Assembly: GCA_001918745.1 (NCBI GenBank)
Contig: MNGN01000033.1
Coordinates: 1-38,719, forward strand
Direction of reading: 5' to 3'
Length of the DNA: 38,719 nt
From: Crenarchaeota archaeon 13_1_40CM_3_52_17
GTDB lineage: Archaea; Thermoproteota; Bathyarchaeia; 40CM-2-53-6
The notes beneath the pieces were generated by a model. The model had not been told where the DNA came from, made no database searches, and was given only the letters and a program-made list of their open reading frames with translations. Of this stretch, positions 6,992-14,477 are shown piece by piece (position 1 is the stretch's first letter; each line of letters begins with the position of its first letter). The position numbers and the translations under genes are program-made.

Positions 6992-9320
6992 CCTGACCAC
7001 GATCTGCGCCAAGCAAGTCTTTCTCGGCGACTCCAAAGACCACTAGGACCCTAGTCGCCGCAGGCACGATCTGATTGCGGATATAATACTCGTAATCCAC
7101 CTGATCCATTGAGACTTTGAAGTGGGGCTCTGCCTTCTGGTAAAGCTTGCCAGCCCTCTTTGTTATGATGAATCCGACCTTGTCTCCAACCGTCACTGGC
7201 CAACCCTCTTTCGCCATCTTCCGAGCAACCTCTACGTGGGGTGCGTTGACCTCGTACTGGTCTGGGCGTTTGGTGAGGGTCTTCCATATCACCAGCGAAG
7301 ACTTCGGCACCTTCGCAGATTCCAAATCTTTGATGAGGCTCGTTACGTACGACTTCGCCCTAGCTGGACTGCCGTCTTGAAGGACAAGTTTGAGAACCTC
7401 GCTCTGGACATTTCTCGCGAGGTTAGACCAGTCTCCTCTGATTGCTTCCATCCCCACGACATCGAGCTCGCCATCTTCCAACATTCCGGCGTACTTTTTC
7501 TTGGCTTCAGTGAACAGGATTCGCCTGTACATTTGTCCTAGATTGATTTCGAGTCCGAGATTCTTGTCGATCTCTTTGATGAATTGGTGGACGAGTTTTT
7601 CTTCGTACTGGACAAAGAGACTGTCGGTGTCTCCGTAGAGAACCTCGAGCCCGAGATTCTTCGCGATTTCAATGGATTTGTTGATGGTGTCGCGTCCAAG
7701 CGCAGCGGCGGATTCCGCGACCTCTCGTGTATACCATCTAGACCCAGCCCAGCCCGCGTACCCGTAGGTAGCGTTTGTGATGACTTTGGTCGCCTTCTCG
7801 CGAGCCTTCAGAATCCTGTGTTCCGGAGTTCCCCGCGATGTTTTGGCGGCCTCTCTCTTTGCTGCCTGTCGGCTCGCGATGAGCTGACTCAGAACGATCT
7901 TGTAGAATCCCGGAGGGTTCTTCCGGAAGTGATGTCCGACCTCGGGAACCTCAAAGGCATCATCGCCTCCCCGGTCGACGAGAGTGTCTGGGGAAATGTT
8001 GTACTTGACCATGAGGCTAGGATACATGGCTGAAAAGTCGAGCACCGCAACGTTGTCGTGTAGTCCTACACTGGGCTCTAGAACGATTGCGCCTTTGTAG
8101 GGGATGATGTTCAGCTCTTCTCTGCCAGGTATTAGCTCGCCGAGCTTGTGTGCCTCCATCATCAGGTAGCTGTCGACTCTGAACCCGACCGCCGCTGCTA
8201 GAACCTGGTCTGGCGGGAGGGCTGAGAGATTCGAGAGTTGGATTGTATAATCAAGAGCGTCTTCTCCGACTTTGAATATTGAAGTTGCTTGAGCCTTCAT
8301 TTGGTCTACTAGGGCTGAGCGATCATTGCCAGTCCAGTGATCGAAGTATTCTGTCTCGTCAATTGTTGGAGTGGAGGCTTCGACTCCGAGAAACCTGGCG
8401 ACATTCTCCACAGTCTTGATCTTTACATCATAGAGGTCTTGTGAGAAATCCAGTAGATCCACGTTCGCTCGTCCAGTTAGAGAGAAGTGGCCGTAGAGAC
8501 TTTGACGGGCTGGACCATCGTCCCTTCCGACCGAGAGCTTCGCCTTTGTCCTATTTGCTCGCTTGATCAAGTAGGGCCAATCGAAGGTGTTGCCGCCAAA
8601 CGAGAAGACAACATCGGGATCAAGTTTCTGCTGAGTCTCCGAGAACCCTTCGATTAGTTCATCGTCCGAGTTTTTTCCTGACTGGATGCTTTCGGGTTGG
8701 TTTTCCTTGCTTTTCCATGTAACGAGTCTGACAGGATCGCGGAGTGGACTCGGAGAGCCCGTCGGACTGACAGCTATGATGGAGAAGGAGAGGAGCCGTA
8801 GCTTGGGCGCATTTTCCCTTGGAATAGAAATTGGATGCCCTCTTGTCTCATAGACCTTGTCAACATGATACTTTCTTGGATCGATGGGGGATGCTGTTCC
8901 CTCAACATTGTACCATTGGCAGGGTCTGATCCCCAACTCGATCTGGTACTTTATCGAATAACGAACCTTGTCTTCAAAGCTCGTCTCTACGGCGAGTTGC
9001 TTTACGCATTCTCTCGCACATTTCTCGAGAGTGTCAGGGTCTTCACAGAACACTTTGAGAACTCGTCTTTCCTCACCGAGGCGTCTCCTCTTTTCAATGA
9101 CCGCTCTATCAATGGATGGATGGGGTTTTTCCTTCTCAATTCTCTCTTTGAGTTGATCTATGTTCTGGTCTTTCTTCGGTAGGAGATAGAAGTAAGCCTG
9201 AAAGTTGGCATCAATGACTAGAACTCGCCTGTTGTCATGTGTGACGCCCCAAAGCCAGATCGCAGATCTGCCCTCGTGAGCATCGTGGTTGAGGTCTAGG
9301 AGCCAGAAGTCCAGTTTCAA
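6981..9320 (-). CDS. polB: Family B DNA polymerase with degenerate proofreading motifs
   Basis: 779 residues from a TTG start (stop codon just upstream in frame, no ATG). Polymerase motifs are intact: motif A DFSAMYPS (428-435), motif B K512..N516..YG (519-520) in KVITNATYGYAG, motif C YGDTDS (562-567) and KKKY (607-610). The exonuclease domain is altered: where ExoI normally reads F-D-I-E the protein has F179-S-I-I, so both metal ligands are missing. ExoII keeps Asp247 in NTFDWPYL. ExoIII has Y358-T-I-Q-L instead of Y-x3-D. A replicative or translesion polymerase that synthesises DNA but probably does not proofread is the simplest reading. It is transcribed divergently from rps11 and converges on dnaG. 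Confidence 0.93.
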   Translation of the reverse strand: MKLDFWLLDLNHDAHEGRSAIWLWGVTHDNRRVLVIDANFQAYFYLLPKKDQNIDQLKERIEKEKPHPSIDRAVIEKRRRLGEERRVLKVFCEDPDTLEKCARECVKQLAVETSFEDKVRYSIKYQIELGIRPCQWYNVEGTASPIDPRKYHVDKVYETRGHPISIPRENAPKLRLLSFSIIAVSPTGSPSPLRDPVRLVTWKSKENQPESIQSGKNSDDELIEGFSETQQKLDPDVVFSFGGNTFDWPYLIKRANRTKAKLSVGRDDGPARQSLYGHFSLTGRANVDLLDFSQDLYDVKIKTVENVARFLGVEASTPTIDETEYFDHWTGNDRSALVDQMKAQATSIFKVGEDALDYTIQLSNLSALPPDQVLAAAVGFRVDSYLMMEAHKLGELIPGREELNIIPYKGAIVLEPSVGLHDNVAVLDFSAMYPSLMVKYNISPDTLVDRGGDDAFEVPEVGHHFRKNPPGFYKIVLSQLIASRQAAKREAAKTSRGTPEHRILKAREKATKVITNATYGYAGWAGSRWYTREVAESAAALGRDTINKSIEIAKNLGLEVLYGDTDSLFVQYEEKLVHQFIKEIDKNLGLEINLGQMYRRILFTEAKKKYAGMLEDGELDVVGMEAIRGDWSNLARNVQSEVLKLVLQDGSPARAKSYVTSLIKDLESAKVPKSSLVIWKTLTKRPDQYEVNAPHVEVARKMAKEGWPVTVGDKVGFIITKRAGKLYQKAEPHFKVSMDQVDYEYYIRNQIVPAATRVLVVFGVAEKDLLGADRGQVSL

Positions 9321-9347
9321 CTTGCCGTGATTCTAACCCAAGGAGAG

Positions 9348-9355
9348 TTTAAATT
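9348..9355 (+). promoter_or_regulatory. Putative TATA box of rps11
   Basis: TTTAAATT preceded by purine-rich AGGAGAG, which could serve as a BRE. It lies about 45 bases before the rps11 ATG and predicts a transcript start near 9377 and a leader of about 18 bases. Confidence 0.5.
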
Positions 9356-9394
9356 CGCGTGAGGCTCAAGCCCCGATCTATCAGGTAATTCTGT

Positions 9395-9802
9395 ATGGCG
9401 GAGAAGGCGAAGGCACCGGCGGACAGATGGGGAATCGCCCACATCTACTCATCCTTCAACAACACAATGGTCCACATAACTGACCTCTCGGGCGCCGAGA
9501 CAATCTCCCGAAGCGCCGGTGGACAACACGTGAAAGCCGACAGACTCCAAGGAACACCCTACGCGGCAATGCAAGCCGCTGCAGCAGCCGCAAAGACCGC
9601 TAAAGACAAGGGAATTACCTCTCTTCACATTCGAGTAAGAGCTCCCGGCGGACATGGCGCTCGGACTCCCGGTCCCGGAGCGCAAGCCGCCATCAGAATG
9701 CTCGCCCGCCACGGCTTCAGAATAGGCCGAATAGAAGACGTCACACCAGTCCCACACGACGGGACCCGAAGACCCGGCGGTAGACGCGGTCGAAGAGTCT
9801 AG
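9395..9802 (+). CDS. rps11: 30S ribosomal protein S11
   Basis: 135 residues, a typical archaeal S11. It contains [20 protein letters not shown], the Gly/Ala-rich core [25 protein letters not shown] and the basic C-terminus [20 protein letters not shown] that contacts 16S rRNA on the platform. In many archaea S11 sits in an operon with S13, S4 and RpoD; here it stands alone between polB and glyA. The glyA reading frame begins 22 bases after its stop. Confidence 0.97.
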   Translation: MAEKAKAPADRWGIAHIYSSFNNTMVHITDLSGAETISRSAGGQHVKADRLQGTPYAAMQAAAAAAKTAKDKGITSLHIRVRAPGGHGARTPGPGAQAAIRMLARHGFRIGRIEDVTPVPHDGTRRPGGRRGRRV

Positions 9803-9824
9803 TCTCCAACTAGGTAGACTTTCA

Positions 9825-11000
9825 ACGTCCTACGCGTCCCAGATCAGAAGAATCGTTGACAAGCATCAACGCTGGCGCGCAGAAGAATGTCTCAACTTAA
9901 TTCCATCTGAGAACGTAACTAGCCATACAGTCCGGCAACTTCTCACCAACGATATGGGCCATCGTTACACTGCATGGGACGGGTTCTACAAGGGAACACG
10001 CTTCATCGACGAGCTAGAAAGCCTAGGAGAGAAACTCGCATGCGAGGTCTTCGGATCTGACTGGGCAAGCCTCCGACCACTCTCCGGGCACATTGCCGAC
10101 ACGATAATGGTATCCACCCTTACGAAACCCGGAGGCTCGATCCTCACCGTCAATCCTTCGAACGGTGGTTATGACGGACTCGGGAACAGAGGCTATCCCC
10201 CATTCGTCAATGTGAAGAATCTCTTTTTCCCATACGATTCTGAACGGATGAATATTGACGTGGAAAAGGCCAAGGCGCTCATCGAGGACGAGAAGCCCTC
10301 TCTCGTCGTGTTTGGCCAATCCTATTTTCTCTTCCCTCACCCGGTCAAGGAGTTGTCCGAAGCTTGCCATGCAGTCGTCTCTCGAGTTGCCTTCGACGCG
10401 TCCCACGTCTTGGGACTGATCGGGGGCGGCGAATTCCAGCATCCGCTGAACGAGGGCGCAGACCTGATGCTCGGCTCCACTCACAAGAGCTTCTTCGGGC
10501 CTCAAGGAGGAATAATCCTCGGAACCTCCCCATTGAAATCGCGAGTCAAGGACCAACAGTTTCCCGGCCTAGTCGATAACGCCCACTGGAACAGGATCGC
10601 AGCTCTAGCATGGGCGTTGGACGAGGTCCGCAGGAGAGGAACGAAATATGCACCTCAAGTAATCGCGAACGCGAAAACCTTGGCCAAAGCGCTTCACGAA
10701 GGAGGTCTACCCGTCAAATGCGCAGACTACGGGTTTACCGAGTCCCACCAGGTCTTCCTCGACATCAACGGCGAAGAGAACGTTAACCGGTTTTCCGAGA
10801 AGCTTGAGGAAGCTAACATGATCGTTGATCATGGAATCCGGCTTGGAACCAACGAGTCTACTAGGCGAGGAATGAAGGCGCGAGACATGGAAAGAATTGC
10901 AGAACTGATCGTAAGAGTCTACAAGGGTGAGGAGCCGAGCCGCGTACGCAGAGCCGCGACAAAGCTGCGGAAAGAGTTCAAGACCATCGAATACACATAA
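9825..11000 (+). CDS. glyA: Serine hydroxymethyltransferase
   Basis: PLP enzyme that interconverts serine and glycine with one-carbon transfer to a folate or archaeal pterin. With the ACG start the product is 391 residues: PLP lysine Lys221 in GSTHKSFFGPQGG, cofactor aspartate Asp191 in FDASHVLG, and C-terminal LGTNESTRRGM. The nearest ordinary start, ATG 9954, would remove the conserved N-terminus RIVDKHQRWRAEECLNLIPS and ENVTS that every SHMT has. Between the in-frame stop at 9732 and 9954 there is no ATG, GTG or TTG. ACG 9825 sits at the expected N-terminus, 7 bases after AGGTAG. A SerB-like phosphatase follows 27 bases downstream, fitting serine/glycine metabolism. Confidence 0.9.
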   Translation, partial: TSYASQIRRIVDKHQRWRAEECLNLIPSENVTSHTVRQLLTNDMGHRYTAWDGFYKGTRFIDELESLGEKLACEVFGSDWASLRPLSGHIADTIMVSTLTKPGGSILTVNPSNGGYDGLGNRGYPPFVNVKNLFFPYDSERMNIDVEKAKALIEDEKPSLVVFGQSYFLFPHPVKELSEACHAVVSRVAFDASHVLGLIGGGEFQHPLNEGADLMLGSTHKSFFGPQGGIILGTSPLKSRVKDQQFPGLVDNAHWNRIAALAWALDEVRRRGTKYAPQVIANAKTLAKALHEGGLPVKCADYGFTESHQVFLDINGEENVNRFSEKLEEANMIVDHGIRLGTNESTRRGMKARDMERIAELIVRVYKGEEPSRVRRAATKLRKEFKTIEYT

Positions 11001-11027
11001 CCTCGAAGCACTCAAACGAGGTGGGCA

Positions 11028-11669
11028 GTGTCGCCTTTCTCCTCCCTATCAATGGTTTCCTTCGACGTAGATGGGACCATCTTCCGTAAAGCAGCTCTCA
11101 CCCAAGCGGCACGATCTCTAGGAATTGGAGAGAAATGGGACTCGCTCGACCAAATGTACCATCACCAAAGAATCACTCTAAGAGAATGCCTTGGAGCTGA
11201 GTACAAGCTTCTACAGGGAATGAAGCTGACAGACGTTCTTCGAGAAGTCTCCAAGGTCGAGGTTATCAGGAATGTCAGGGAAACAGTTGAGAAGTTGCAA
11301 GGTCATGGAATTCGGGTTGTTCTCCTAACTGATAATCCAGATTTTCTATGCGCGTACTTGCTTGAAAGGTTCGGGTTTGAAGGCTACGTCGGATCCAAGG
11401 TAGGCATCAAGGACGGAATTCTAACGGACGAGATAGAAACTCTACCAGACAAGCGTCTTGGTTTGCGAAAGTATTGCGCGTGGACAGGTATCCCTCCATC
11501 AAGATGTGCTCACGTTGGAGATTGGGTCAACGATGTCCCGGTCTTCAGGATTGTACGTTACTCTGTGGCCTTGAACGCGAAGGTTCCCAAGGTGAAAGCC
11601 GCTGCATCCCATAGCATGGATACTGATGATCTTCTCGACGTATACAAGCATCTTCAAACGATAAACTGA
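11028..11669 (+). CDS. HAD-superfamily phosphatase, SerB-like
   Basis: 213 residues. HAD motif I is FDVDGTI (nucleophile Asp13, acid/base Asp15), motif II is Thr101 in LLTDNPDF, motif III Lys is near 142, and motif IV is GDWVND (Asp165, Asp169). The C-terminus VALNAKVPKVKAAASH resembles phosphoserine phosphatase. Position after glyA makes phosphoserine phosphatase an attractive guess, but motif II lacks the usual Ser-Gly-Gly, so another small phosphate ester is possible. GTG 11028 is chosen because GAGGTG lies 4 bases before it; ATG 11052 is an alternative that would still keep motif I. Confidence 0.8.
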   Translation: MSPFSSLSMVSFDVDGTIFRKAALTQAARSLGIGEKWDSLDQMYHHQRITLRECLGAEYKLLQGMKLTDVLREVSKVEVIRNVRETVEKLQGHGIRVVLLTDNPDFLCAYLLERFGFEGYVGSKVGIKDGILTDEIETLPDKRLGLRKYCAWTGIPPSRCAHVGDWVNDVPVFRIVRYSVALNAKVPKVKAAASHSMDTDDLLDVYKHLQTIN

Positions 11670-11782
11670 CGAAGATTGAACTATTGACACACACTCATTG
11701 CTACACAATCGCCAGTCTACTTTTCCCTTGACAAATAGTTGAGCAAACTTATGTTCTTGGACCCAATACTTTCAATTCGTAT

Positions 11783-12106
11783 TTGCGAAGATCACGAGAG
11801 GAAATTCAGGCTGCGATTCTAAAATCATGCGTGTCAGACAAGCTCACCCTCAGCCAGCTTATGGTGATTCAAAATCTCTCCTACAACCTACTCAAAACCT
11901 ACCTCGCCAAACTGGTTCCTGCTGGGCTCTTGGGATATGAGGAGCAGCAAGGAAAAAGATACGTCTGGACTACAGTCCGTGGTGTAGCGGTATTGAAATG
12001 TTATCGAAACGCTGTCGCGCTGCTCAACGGGTATCCCTCCTCCTGTCCATTGCTAATCGGGACCGGTGAAGACAGAAAGGAAACCGAGATGCTCACCACA
12101 GATTAA
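11783..12106 (+). CDS. Winged-helix transcriptional regulator (archaeal, ArnR1/HTH_45-like)
   Basis: 107 residues from a TTG start. It begins RRSREEIQAAILKSC and continues TLSQLMVIQNLSYNLLKTYL (recognition helix region), LVPAGLLGYEE and YVWTTVRGVAVL (wing), the usual pattern of small archaeal wHTH proteins that start with Arg-Ser-Glu-rich helices. It probably binds DNA as a dimer. The target is unknown; its closest downstream neighbour is the secreted cysteine-rich protein, separated by 83 bases, so it need not be in the same transcript. Confidence 0.8.
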   Translation: MRRSREEIQAAILKSCVSDKLTLSQLMVIQNLSYNLLKTYLAKLVPAGLLGYEEQQGKRYVWTTVRGVAVLKCYRNAVALLNGYPSSCPLLIGTGEDRKETEMLTTD

Positions 12107-12189
12107 CAGGATGGAAGACTGTTCCAGAACAATGTTTCAGATGTTTCTTTCAAACCTCTTAATAATCTCCACTCCGCCGAACAGCTTTC

Positions 12190-12672
12190 TTGAGGGAAAA
12201 ACCTCTGAAAAAAACTCGAATCGCCATCGTTCTGTTGACACTTTCAGGTGTCCTGCTCATGGCACCGGCGGGCATTCTTCCAGTCCACGCGTATTGCTCT
12301 GGCACCCTCGCCGATTCTTGGACTCCGCGTACCGGGATCACCATAAAGATCACTGGCAACGCATGCCCGGGCATATCGTCGACAAACAGTGCAACATGCA
12401 CCAGAGACCTTAGCATATCCGTCGACAATGGCACTGTTTCATTCATGGCCTTCGGAAACTATCCTGGCTATGGTGGAGGAGGAAACTACAACGAGAACTT
12501 CGGAATCGGTTGCGCTAATCTCTCCAAGACTTATGGACCATTCTACTCACCTAACACCCCGAATTGTGGGTATACCGAATACACTGTGAATGCTCGCGAC
12601 ACAGTCAGTGGACAGACTCATCAACTGTATGTGCTCGCCGTCGGCCAGACACGAGGCGTCTGCCCCTACTAA
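12190..12672 (+). CDS. Secreted cysteine-containing protein of unknown function
   Basis: 160 residues from a TTG start. Residues 1-34 form a Sec signal peptide: basic KPLKKTR, hydrophobic IAIVLLTLSGVLLMAPAG, and a likely cut after VHA. The mature part has six cysteines (YCSG, NACPG, ATCTR, IGCAN, NCGY, VCPY), compatible with three disulfides, and a Gly/Tyr/Asn-rich middle (GYGGGGNYNENFG). No named domain is recognised. A TATA-like CTTAATAAT at about 12157-12165 lies 25-30 bases before the start, so the mRNA may be leaderless. It is probably exported to the cell surface or medium. Confidence 0.75.
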   Translation: MREKPLKKTRIAIVLLTLSGVLLMAPAGILPVHAYCSGTLADSWTPRTGITIKITGNACPGISSTNSATCTRDLSISVDNGTVSFMAFGNYPGYGGGGNYNENFGIGCANLSKTYGPFYSPNTPNCGYTEYTVNARDTVSGQTHQLYVLAVGQTRGVCPY

Positions 12673-12759
12673 ACTGGTCTCCATTATCCCTTTTTTTCTA
12701 CGCGCTAAAGACGATTACAGCCCGAACCCTGTTTCTAGGAATCATCTGCTGGGTGGGTT

Positions 12760-13698
12760 TCAATAGATCATCTTGGAGCTAAGCTCCAGCTTTCTGCGGT
12801 CGGACAAGAAAGCACACGTCTTCATTCCCCGTTTCCGGGCTACTGCAAGCGCTAGTTGCTGCAGATAGATCGCCACCTTCAAGCTCGTCTGGACAATGTT
12901 AGCGTTGGGATCCGCCAGAAGGCTAGTTCGGAAACCGCCCTTGTTCAGCAGCTCATACAATCGGCGGGCTTTGTCCTGGCCAGAGGAAATGCAGATGATG
13001 CAATCCCGTTTCTTATCTATGGTAAACAATCTGGCGTGGCCAAGTTGCTCAGGATATTCAGCTTCCGCCTTGGCACCCAAGACTTCTCGGACCTTTGCAG
13101 CTCCATAATTGGATAATGCGTAATTCACTCCCGACCCGATGAACAGGAACGAGCCTGTCCCAACCAACGTCTGGCTCTTCGCCCAATGCGCAGACTCTCC
13201 GAGAATTGCCCTCACATTGAGGGTTTTAGGTAGCTGTCTGAAAAGGAACGCGCATGCCATCAGGCTGCAGGTGAAACTAATCGTCCCGGCCGTTGTCACT
13301 CCCGCGCTCCTGTACTCTAGCGGCAAAACCTCGTCGCATTGTCTTGCCAAAGGACTATCAGGATTCGATGTAATAGCGACTCGTTTTCTTGCAAATCTCT
13401 TTGCTCTTCGAGCCAGATCGATGTTGGCTCGTGTTTTCCCACTGACGGATACTATGACGAGATTTTTTCTCTTGGTTGTCTTGATACTTCTCATCAGTTC
13501 ATAGGGGTCGGAAGCAGCGGCCCGTCCTCTCGAGAGTTCTTGCGCAAAAAGAGCGGCGGCATATGAATCGCCTGACCCTGCAAAGACAAATTTGGAAGGG
13601 TGAGGCTCTGGAACGCGCGTTTCGCGAAGGTGAGAAGCGAACCTTGGGACATCCTGCATCTGGTTCGAGATCTCTTCTGCCATTGCTTGGATAGACAT
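12760..13698 (-). CDS. SIS-domain sugar-phosphate protein (GlmS C-terminal-like)
   Basis: 312 residues from ATG 13698, the start of the conserved MSIQAMAEEISNQMQDVP helix. Two SIS domains are visible: the first has FVFAGSGDSYAAALF and VIVSVSGKTRANIDLA, the second FLFIGSGVNYALSNYGAAKV and CIICISSGQDKARRL. This is the layout of the isomerase half of glucosamine-6-phosphate synthase without the glutaminase half, as in phosphosugar isomerases and deaminases such as GlmD/AgaS. The substrate cannot be told. The open frame extends upstream to 13800, but that part is the antisense-frame shadow of a zinc-ribbon gene ending 8 bases before this start. GAGGT lies about 14 bases upstream. Confidence 0.85.
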   Translation of the reverse strand: MSIQAMAEEISNQMQDVPRFASHLRETRVPEPHPSKFVFAGSGDSYAAALFAQELSRGRAAASDPYELMRSIKTTKRKNLVIVSVSGKTRANIDLARRAKRFARKRVAITSNPDSPLARQCDEVLPLEYRSAGVTTAGTISFTCSLMACAFLFRQLPKTLNVRAILGESAHWAKSQTLVGTGSFLFIGSGVNYALSNYGAAKVREVLGAKAEAEYPEQLGHARLFTIDKKRDCIICISSGQDKARRLYELLNKGGFRTSLLADPNANIVQTSLKVAIYLQQLALAVARKRGMKTCAFLSDRRKLELSSKMIY

Positions 13699-13706
13699 TT
13701 TCGTCG

Positions 13707-13874
13707 TCAACCCGAGGTTGGATCTGCGCGATAAGTTCCGCTGGTGTAGGTCCACTGCTTGTGGCATTTCTTGCATTGAAGCTTGAAGCCAGTCCGCCAA
13801 CCCTCCGGGTTCCGATTCTCACCTACGATTACAAGCTCTCCACCGCAGGAGCATCTCGGAACTAGACGTGACAA
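13707..13874 (-). CDS. Small zinc-ribbon protein
   Basis: A 55-residue reading frame from TTG 13874 with CSCGG at residues 8-12 and CKKC at 34-37, separated by hydrophobic ELVIVGENR and WRTGFKLQ and followed by HKQWTY. This is a compact zinc ribbon of the CxC/CxxC type. Its stop lies 8 bases before the SIS gene start, so both are likely co-transcribed and translationally coupled. The frame is different from the SIS frame, and the Cys pairs make chance unlikely. Possible roles are RNA/DNA binding or partner binding; no specific function is assigned. Confidence 0.6.
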   Translation of the reverse strand: MSRLVPRCSCGGELVIVGENRNPEGWRTGFKLQCKKCHKQWTYTSGTYRADPTSG

Positions 13875-13926
13875 GATTCGAATCCCAACAAATCTGGATA
13901 ACTAAACTTCTTTCTAAGTTGACCTG

Positions 13927-14448
13927 TTAACTGTCTTCACTTAGCTTCTTGATTCTGCGCCTCATTTCCCAAGTTCGCTCGAAACCATGCTTGATGTAGA
14001 CCTTGCGTCCCATCTCGCTGGCGTGCAAGCGCAGCTGGAGAAACCGGTTCTTCCTGCACCACTCCAACGCTTTCAAGACAATGCCCGACGCCACGCCAAG
14101 TCCTCTGGAGCGAGGCTCCGTATACATTGACAACAAGTATGGTTGGATCATGAGATTGTATCCCGGCCTTGGTTGAACAGGCTGAAGCCACACACATCCT
14201 CCACCAAGGATCTTACCTCCATCCTCGGCAATCCAGCCCATCAGAGTCCCACTTTTCATTCTCGATCGTGCCCATCGCGCGTAGACCTTGTCCGCTCTAT
14301 CCAAATCTCTCTGATCCCTTGCCCCAAGGTCACGCCACATTGCCCTGCGCTGGTGAACCAGAATCGGAAGATCCTTCACGGTGGCATTGCGAACTTTGAA
14401 AGCTGGTTTTCCAGTCTTCTTTGTTGGTTTTCTTTTCTTTGTCGCCAA
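13927..14448 (-). CDS. GNAT-family N-acetyltransferase
   Basis: 173 residues from a TTG start. A lysine-rich leader (TKKRKPTKKTGK) precedes a GNAT domain from about residue 17 (KVRNATVKDLPILV). The acetyl-CoA pyrophosphate loop is RSRGLGVA (113-120), preceded by strand LLSMYTEP and followed by helix SGIVLKALEWC; the terminal ASEMGRKVYIKHGFE is the usual GNAT ending. The acceptor is unknown. The basic tail might contact nucleic acid or ribosome. It is downstream of kbl on the same strand (29 bases) and could be read with it. Confidence 0.85.
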   Translation of the reverse strand: MATKKRKPTKKTGKPAFKVRNATVKDLPILVHQRRAMWRDLGARDQRDLDRADKVYARWARSRMKSGTLMGWIAEDGGKILGGGCVWLQPVQPRPGYNLMIQPYLLSMYTEPRSRGLGVASGIVLKALEWCRKNRFLQLRLHASEMGRKVYIKHGFERTWEMRRRIKKLSEDS

Positions 14449-14477
14449 CTCGAATCCCCGAGCTAGGGCTACCCTTG

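Noticed and set aside
13699-13800. N-terminal extension of the SIS protein
   Set aside because: The residues lack similarity to the SIS family and overlap the zinc-ribbon gene read in another frame; ATG 13698 begins the conserved helix.
13868-13892. TTCGAATCC resembling a tRNA T-loop
   Set aside because: The flanking bases do not form a five-base-pair stem and no cloverleaf can be drawn; it is the start of the zinc-ribbon gene.
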